From NCBI GenBank assembly GCA_963556145.1, contig OY744466.1, positions 5,689,820 to 5,753,819 on the forward strand: 64,000 bases of DNA, given 5' to 3'. The stretch is from Hygrocybe punicea. Its lineage: Eukaryota; Basidiomycota; Agaricomycetes; Agaricales; Hygrophoraceae. The translations under genes were made by a program, and so were the position numbers. The notes below the pieces were generated by a model. It was not told the origin of the DNA. It made no database searches and saw only the letters and a list, made by a program, of their open reading frames with translations. Positions 57,601-64,000 of the stretch are shown piece after piece. The number at the start of each line of letters is the position of its first letter. Position 1 is the stretch's first letter.

Positions 57601-60398
57601 AGGGATGTGGCCTTTGCAGGCAGTCTGGACCTTGGGAGCCTTGCAAAAGAGAAAAATGCTTCCACAAAGGCAACAATTGGACTTGCAGACTTGACAGCTT
57701 TGGTTCTCCGCCGGTACCTACCAAAAGACCCAGCAATTCGTATCAGCAATATGTGGGGAAACCCAATACTCACTCCTGACCAGATCAAATATGCCGCTCT
57801 TGATGTCTTCGCTTCTTGGGAGATTTTCAAGGCCTTGGTGAAGACTCCCATTGGTCAACTCGTTGATTCTTCATCTCCTGGTGGTATTGAGGTGTCTCTC
57901 TTTTCTCCAGATCAATCTGTCATTGTCGCACATGGAAATATTGCCCTTGATAGGCCTAAGAAGTACCAGGGCATTAATGTGACGAAAACTCGGGTCCTTG
58001 TTAATGTGACATCTATTCTCGTGCCAGGGTACATGGTCCCTGGTGAACTCCTTCCCTCACAAGACCCCACTCCATTTTCTGCCTTCCCTCCCCCTCCATT
58101 CCTATTGCTTTGTAAAGCCAAACATGTTCGGACACGATCCAAAGCAGCCATATCAGTGATTCCACAAGCCCTTTCCCTACCACCCCCACCCCTGCAACTG
58201 GACAGTTCCAACAATGTGGCCAACGCTGCCTTCCCCACCTGTCAGCTTGATGACGCCGAGAATGCTCAAGCATGGTACGATGGGCTTGATTCAATCGATG
58301 TGTCACACTCTGAACAAAGAGCTGAAGGATCTCTACGTGATCCACATGCTGAAGTACACGCTCACCGAGTTTTACATCTTGCGACAGAGAATGGTGCTGA
58401 CCTTCTACGTTCTCGTGTTCTTGGGGACATCTGGCATCTTATGGACCAGTTTCCTATTTCAATGCACCATGGACTCCGACGCCCATTTGCTCGTGCTCTC
58501 CGGGATGCCTTCTTCTTGCCTGACCCAGAGGACAAAGCCATTATTGAAGCATTCTTATTCTCGAAGAATGTGACATGGGAGTATATGCTCCGATCTCATC
58601 CAACTTGGCTATTGCAGCGTGTTAAAAGATTTGTCCCACCTCCGGAACAGCTGCTACCCCGAGTTGCCAAGGTCATTCACTCATACGGACCTCTCAAAGA
58701 TGCTAAAACAGGGCTTCCGCTGTTCAATGATAAGGCATGGGAGGTGGCAGAGAGCGTACTTGAAAATATTCGACGAGGCTATTATTCAGACCCTCCTGAC
58801 ATTCAACTCTACTTCACTCGTGGCCGTGACAAGTTTGGGCTGATGAGATATAGGTGTTGCCGAGGCACAAACACCATCGAAGGCGGTGTTCATCAAAATA
58901 TCATCCGATGGTTTGGTGCATTCAACGCTGGCCCCGACTTTGCTATGGAGCTTCTTCGAGACTATATTTTATATCACAACCTCACGGTGAGCCGTGAAAT
59001 TGTGCAACGGCATCAGAACAACTTGATACAGATACTGTAGGTCGGAATATTCAACCGCACCGGATCACGATACCGAGGCTCTTTTGATATATGGATGAAG
59101 AATCAGATATCACATTTACTTGACGTAACGTCAAGCAAATTTGTATCTTTTCCACCTGGATTTGGTGCTGGAGGATGGGTCAACGGTGATCAGTACATGC
59201 GATCAAGGGAAGTATTTGGAATACTTCCACTTCCTGAGACATTCAGGCGAAGCCTCGGGATGTTGGTTTACCATCCTAATTTTGCAAAAGAAAAGAGGAT
59301 TCGACATCAATACCTTGCCATCAAGCAGAACACGCGAGTTGCTGTCTTACCGATACACACCAAGGCGGAGCGTGCCTTGTTCAAGCTGTTGATTGCTGAT
59401 TTAAATGGGTTGTTTGCCGGGAAAAAGGAACCTGACTGGCAGGCGGTAGCTGCACGATGGTCTGGCCATGCAGATGGTGTTACAATCTTTTACAAGGTAT
59501 AATCAACGAAATCTTATCTCAAATAGCAGCTGATTGCATTTGTACAGCTACCCGAACACCTGAAGAACTACTGGAAGAAGTGGGGAGAGAACGTGAATGA
59601 AAAAACTTCAATACAGCTGAATCAAGCGACGTACGACGATATCCAAGCCATCCTCTCACCAGATGGCCATTCTGTCACCATCCCACCTATTCCTGCTGCC
59701 AACCCTACATCCGTGGGCGATCAACTTAGTGAGAACGCCCGCCGGCCCTTGAACGAACCGGTTTCTGGTTGGCATATTTCAAATCTACTTGGTCGCCATA
59801 GTATTCGTCAATCAGCTGTACAATATGTTTACGGGGAGGGCCCGCCGGCACCACTATCCGCTCACAAAGGGAAGAAACGGCAGTTAGACAATGCAGAAGT
59901 GCCAATAGTGTCGAAACGGAAAATCCGCACCTGTACGCGATGTCACCGAGCAGATTGCGATGGCCGTTGGAACAGTAAGCCTTGTATATTCATGGTGAGC
60001 ACTTCAAATACTCCATACCGAGGTCAAGTGTTGAAAACTCACCTCACAGACAAACAACCAAAGTGACGGCCAGAGTGCTACTAATCACCTTACACAGCGC
60101 AGTCTCCTGGACACTTTCATGGACCAGAGGCACGCTAGCTCACCATCATGATGGAGGAACGAGAGCTACAGGACGAATTCGAGATGAGAAAACGAGACGT
60201 TGTCGAGCAAGAGATTGATGTAGAAGTAACTTACATACTCCGATGTCCCTGAGATTTGATAACGTCGTCGCTACGTCGCCCAGATTTCGTGGAGTGAACT
60301 ACCTGCAAGTTAACTCTCGTGGCCGTCTTTTCCTCTCGATTTAATTTATTTAATTTATTTAATTTCTTACCAAAGTCCACACCTATAGGATTAGGGCC
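54694..60398. mobile_element. DNA transposon with exonuclease-transposase gene, copy 1
   Basis: 5,705 bp between GGCAGTCATACTATAGGTGT.. and ..CACCTATAGGATTAGGG CC. The ends are 22-bp inverted repeats with 18 matches; the inner 12 bp (CTATAGGTGTGG) are perfect. One spliced gene fills the element. Near the right end is an ATTTAATTT microsatellite (60345-60366). Confidence 0.8.
54857..60066 (+). CDS. Transposase with embedded DEDDy 3'-5' exonuclease domain, copy 1
   Basis: Eleven exons join in frame: 54857-54980, 55039-55104, 55158-55247, 55293-55613, 55660-55743, 55796-56835, 56891-57400, 57457-58986, 59041-59496, 59548-59974, 60050-60066, giving about 1,554 residues and no internal stop. Residues 8-30 hold two AT-hooks (RPRGRPKGSK, GRPRK). 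Exon 6 has a Cys-rich part (PCPSCAS.., YQCGNSSCKK) like the region I know as DUF6729. Candidate DDE triad: Asp about 571 (SVDHSFK), Asp about 641 (VFTDNVRGD), Glu about 1220 (GTNTIEGGVH). Between the last two lies an exonuclease domain: ALDMEW (Asp 715, Glu 717), VAGDLTRLF (Asp 780), YAALDVFASW (Tyr 857, Asp 861), the DEDDy set of WRN/RNase D enzymes. The C-terminus has CTRCHRADC, a zinc-knuckle-like motif. Transposase function is inferred from TIRs and the triad. Confidence 0.8.
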
Positions 60399-60425
60399 AC
60401 TGAAGGCAGTCATACTATAGGTGTG
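60377..60425. repeat. Junction of right TIR, ACTGAA and left TIR of the next copy
   Basis: Right TIR ends at 60398 (..TTAGGGCC), then ACTGAA (60399-60404), then the left TIR of copy 2 (GGCAGTCATACTATAGGTGT). This head-to-tail junction is what an excised circle or a tandem array would contain. Confidence 0.75.
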
Positions 60426-63400
60426 GTGCGAATAGGACCTAACTGACTTTGAAAACCTACACACGAGTAAACAAAGGTAACACGTCCAAACAACTGCCCT
60501 TCGACCACGCTTCCGAGTCTGTGTAGTTACCGCAGTTGAGTTCTTCACCGCTATATCACCAATTCGAATGCCCGATCTTGCTCCCCGACGCCCACGTGGA
60601 CGCCCGAAAGGTTCGAAGAACAAACCCGGTGCAAAAAAAGTTGGCAGACCACGCAAAATTCCACAGGATCTAAGTAACCGCTCAAGTGATGGTATGTACT
60701 CGATTTCTATTGCATTAGCCCACCTGAAGGTATGTTCTATGTTGTATAGATTCTGGAGAAGCTGCTGCAGCTAGTGCAGCCATGGAAGGAACTACATCTA
60801 GCAGCCATGTTCCAGGTAAGCGGATGTTTGCGTCCTGTGTAAATTTTACTTTACCTGATGGAATTTAGCACCATCCCATGCACTTTCGAGGCATTGCGAT
60901 ATATTGCCTGTGTTGCAAGATGTCCCGCAGGGAACCCGAGACCTTGTTGTTGACCCAGGTGAGTCGGTGCTTAACTGTTGGCAAATCATTGGGGCTCACG
61001 CAGCACCAGGGACATTATCGAGTGTTGTAAACAGGAACATGGAGGTTTCGACAGAAGCCCATACGACGAACCGAGAGAAGACGCCTGCTGCTGCTGGCAG
61101 TGGCGAGAACCGACCGGAAATTTTGACAGAGACTGGCACCGGGACTTCAGAGGATATATCTGCCACCATGCAGCTGGAGGGTGGCAGCATTCATGGCGGG
61201 TTCGCCGAGGAGTTGTATACCACCACGAGCAGCAGAGCCACGCTTAGTGCTGATTGCCTAGGTGTTACAGGTTTGTCACGGATCATACAGGATGTCGACG
61301 AACAAGAAATTGATGGTGCTAGAGGTATGAGTCTTGTTCAGAAAATGACGCTGAGCTGATTCTCGTATAGTTCATACTGTTCCAAAGTGCCCGTCCAACA
61401 CATGGCTCCCCCCCAGAGGTGTAGGATTGGGGACCGTGGCTATTACTGAAGAAGGTACGGTGTGATGCTTAAAATATTTCCTCCCTCGATGACAATTGGG
61501 GTTCAGATTCTGAGGAACTTGATGAGGATGATGTAGATTTTTTGTTCGGAGATTCTGCGCCTGCGCATTCTGATGAAACGAATGACCAAGTTGAATTTCA
61601 ATCAATACCAGATGATGACGAGGCAGGAAATGCTGCTGATGCTACCGATGCTGCCCCTGGCATAGCAGGGCCTCATGCCGTACATGATACTCAAACTCCT
61701 TGTCGAAAACGATCATCTCTGCCTAAATGGCTCCACGAAAATTATGCAGACACTCGTGAGCGTCTGCTTCTCGAGATGAAAAAGAATGCATCAAGGAAGC
61801 CCACTTGCTATGACCGTGGCACTTTTATTGATGGATCACCATACGCATTTTTCTCTGCCGACCGAAAATTTCAGCCTACCCCTGAAGACTTCTATCAACC
61901 ATCATATTTCATCTGGCTTCCGCATCTTCTCGTTGACCGTATTCCATGTCCATCCTGTGCTTCTGCATCACGCAAGACCAGCCAGGGTAAAACTGTTTTC
62001 CTTCATTCCAATGGTTGGCCCAAAGCCCCTCGACGGATTATTGACCTCGATCAATGTCTCTACATCATTGGCTACCGATATCAGTGCGGAAACAGTTCTT
62101 GCAAAAAAACTTACCAAAGTTGGTCACCAGCTCTCCTTGCGGCGCTTCCCCGAGCACTCTCAGCACATTTTACACACCATCTGACCTACCGTAGTGGTCT
62201 TACCGATCGTGTCGTGGCCATGATGCGTGCATCGTTCCTTCATGGAATAGGTCCTGTTCCATTTGCAAAAATAATACAGACAAACCACATTCGGCACTAT
62301 GAACAACTACACCTACAATATCTTGAAATGATTTATGCTCGGCTTCACTCACCGTTTGCCAACATCATTGGGGGCCACCGTCCTTTTGGTTCATTTGATG
62401 ACCGAGAAGGCTATGCTGGATTTACGCCTTCACCTAGATATTTCCGTGACTTCTATGTCAAATATATTTCCTCACATGCTTCGGAGATGGACCAATACAC
62501 GTCAATGCTATCTGCAAAGATTCTCAGTGTTGACCATAGTTTTAAGGTACGTCTTCAACAAAGTTCAGGCTCTGCAATCTGTTGACCCATGAGCATCCCA
62601 GGTTCCTAAGCATCTCGGGAAAATGAATGGTGTTCCTGTATTCAGTGCTTTACATACTGGAACCAACGAATACGGTGAAATTCGCTCAGCAGCATATACT
62701 CCAACAAAAGCCCACAACCAGTTTATGCCAGCCCTGGCGGAGATACCCAACTCTCTCAAAACCTATGGCCATAGCCCACTTCAGATTGTCTTTACTGACA
62801 ATGTGCGTGGTGACAAACCTGAACTCGAGAGAGTTTTCCCTGAGCTATTAGCTGGAGTGACACCTGTTCCTGACTCATCCTCATTGGTGCACCTTGGACT
62901 TCCTGAACCAGGCTCTGGTTGTGATATTGTTATCCTGTCATCTTCCTTTCAAGTCAACACACGGCTCAATAGCATCATGGATGACATCTCTGGTGGAGAA
63001 GATGTATTTGTGGCTTTGGATATGGAGTGGCCAGTTGACTGTACAAATGGCATCCAGGGACGTGTTTCATTAATCTCGCTGACTTTTGGATGTGAGATCT
63101 TCCTATTGCCTGTGTGTTTCTCTTTCTCAAGACATTAGTCAATATAATCTGATATATTTCATTGTAGCTTGTGTCATATATTCGTGATGGATATCTCCAT
63201 CTCCCCCATGCTTTGCTGGCATTTCTCCGTGCACCTTACATACGCAAAGTTGGTGTCAAGGTAGCTGGAGACTTGACTAGGTTGTTCAAGGACTGTGGAT
63301 TCTCAACTCCCAGGGATGTGGCCTTTGCAGGCAGTCTGGACCTTGGGAGCCTTGCAAAAGAGAAAAATGCTTCCACAAAGGCAACAATTGGACTTGCAGA

Positions 63401-64000
63401 CTTGACAGCTTTGGTTCTCCGCCGGTACCTACCAAAAGACCCAGCAATTCGTATCAGCAATATGTGGGGAAACCCAATACTCACTCCTGACCAGATCAAA
63501 TATGCCGCTCTTGATGTCTTCGCTTCTTGGGAGATTTTCAAGGCCTTGGTGAAGACTCCCATTGGTCAACTCGTTGATTCTTCATCTCCTGGTGGTATTG
63601 AGGTGTCTCTCTTTTCTCCAGATCAATCTGTCATTGTCGCACATGGAAATATTGCCCTTGATAGGCCTAAGAAGTACCAGGGCATTAATGTGACGAAAAC
63701 TCGGGTCCTTGTTAATGTGACATCTATTCTCGTGCCAGGGTACATGGTCCCTGGTGAACTCCTTCCCTCACAAGACCCCACTCCATTTTCTGCCTTCCCT
63801 CCCCCTCCATTCCTATTGCTTTGTAAAGCCAAACATGTTCGGACACGATCCAAAGCAGCCATATCAGTGATTCCACAAGCCCTTTCCCTACCACCCCCAC
63901 CCCTGCAACTGGACAGTTCCAACAATGTGGCCAACGCTGCCTTCCCCACCTGTCAGCTTGATGACGCCGAGAATGCTCAAGCATGGTACGATGGGCTTGA
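60405..64000. mobile_element. Same DNA transposon, copy 2, cut by the window end
   Basis: Every checked segment repeats copy 1 exactly at an offset of 5,711 bp, from 60399 to the last base. It follows copy 1 head-to-tail with only ACTGAA between. Confidence 0.9.
60568..64000 (+). CDS. Transposase with embedded DEDDy exonuclease, copy 2, partial
   Basis: Identical to copy 1 from its ATG (60568) through the AT-hooks, Cys-rich region, first two candidate DDE residues and the whole exonuclease domain. The window ends before the DDE Glu. Exon borders are those of copy 1 plus 5,711. Confidence 0.85.

Noticed and set aside
60231..60656. 141-codon minus-strand open frame across the transposon junction
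   Set aside because: It is antisense to the first exon of copy 2 and exists only because two element ends are joined.

Overview
The window reads as nuclear DNA of a mushroom-forming basidiomycete (Agaricomycetes). Genes are split by many short introns (about 45-110 bp, GTRNGY-like donors). The transposons are of basidiomycete type, including a Plavaka-type transposase. The host genes are eukaryotic housekeeping genes: Rho GTPase, beta-COP, Exo84, Prp6, RPL30, methylcrotonyl-CoA carboxylase, CstF-64. No rRNA, convincing tRNA, CRISPR array or bacterial operon was seen.

Layout. 0-9 kb: an apparently intact caspase-like gene, a frameshifted HNH-type gene, a decayed trypsin-like gene, a frameshifted RNase H gene and an intact gene with an HELGH metallopeptidase motif. 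10-13 kb: a Rho GTPase gene with a 7-nt microexon, then an ABC (Ste6-like) transporter full of stops. 14-19 kb: a truncated RPL30 copy, then a multi-exon unknown gene carrying a 1.67-kb LTR-like insertion exactly at a 3' splice site. 20-32 kb: broken copies of Prp6, a BAH-domain protein, the MCC alpha subunit, Exo84 and a probable ZIP2-like meiotic gene, with many single-base frameshifts. 33-45.4 kb: one beta-COP gene (minus strand), split by an 8.6-kb intron that holds two DNA transposons side by side: a non-autonomous long-TIR element and a 6.2-kb Plavaka element with two divergent genes. 45.7-50.5 kb: an integrase-like DDE transposase gene, fragments of CSC1/TMEM63 and G-alpha genes, and a 5'-truncated CstF-64 gene. 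51.3-54.7 kb: a large P-loop NTPase gene. 54.7-64 kb: two head-to-tail copies (5,711-bp period, no differences noticed) of a DNA transposon with one intron-containing gene of about 1,554 codons.

The most unusual object is that last transposon. Its protein has N-terminal AT-hooks, a Cys-rich region, a candidate DDE transposase core, and a complete DEDDy 3'-5' exonuclease domain (WRN/RNase D type) lying between the second Asp and the Glu of the proposed DDE triad. A second theme is the relation of insertions to splice sites: two independent insertions abut or duplicate a 3' splice site. A third is decay: many conserved genes carry in-frame stops that fit CAA/CAG/CGA to TAA/TAG/TGA changes, plus single-base indels. 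The indels could be real mutation or long-read assembly error, and the sequence alone cannot tell them apart.
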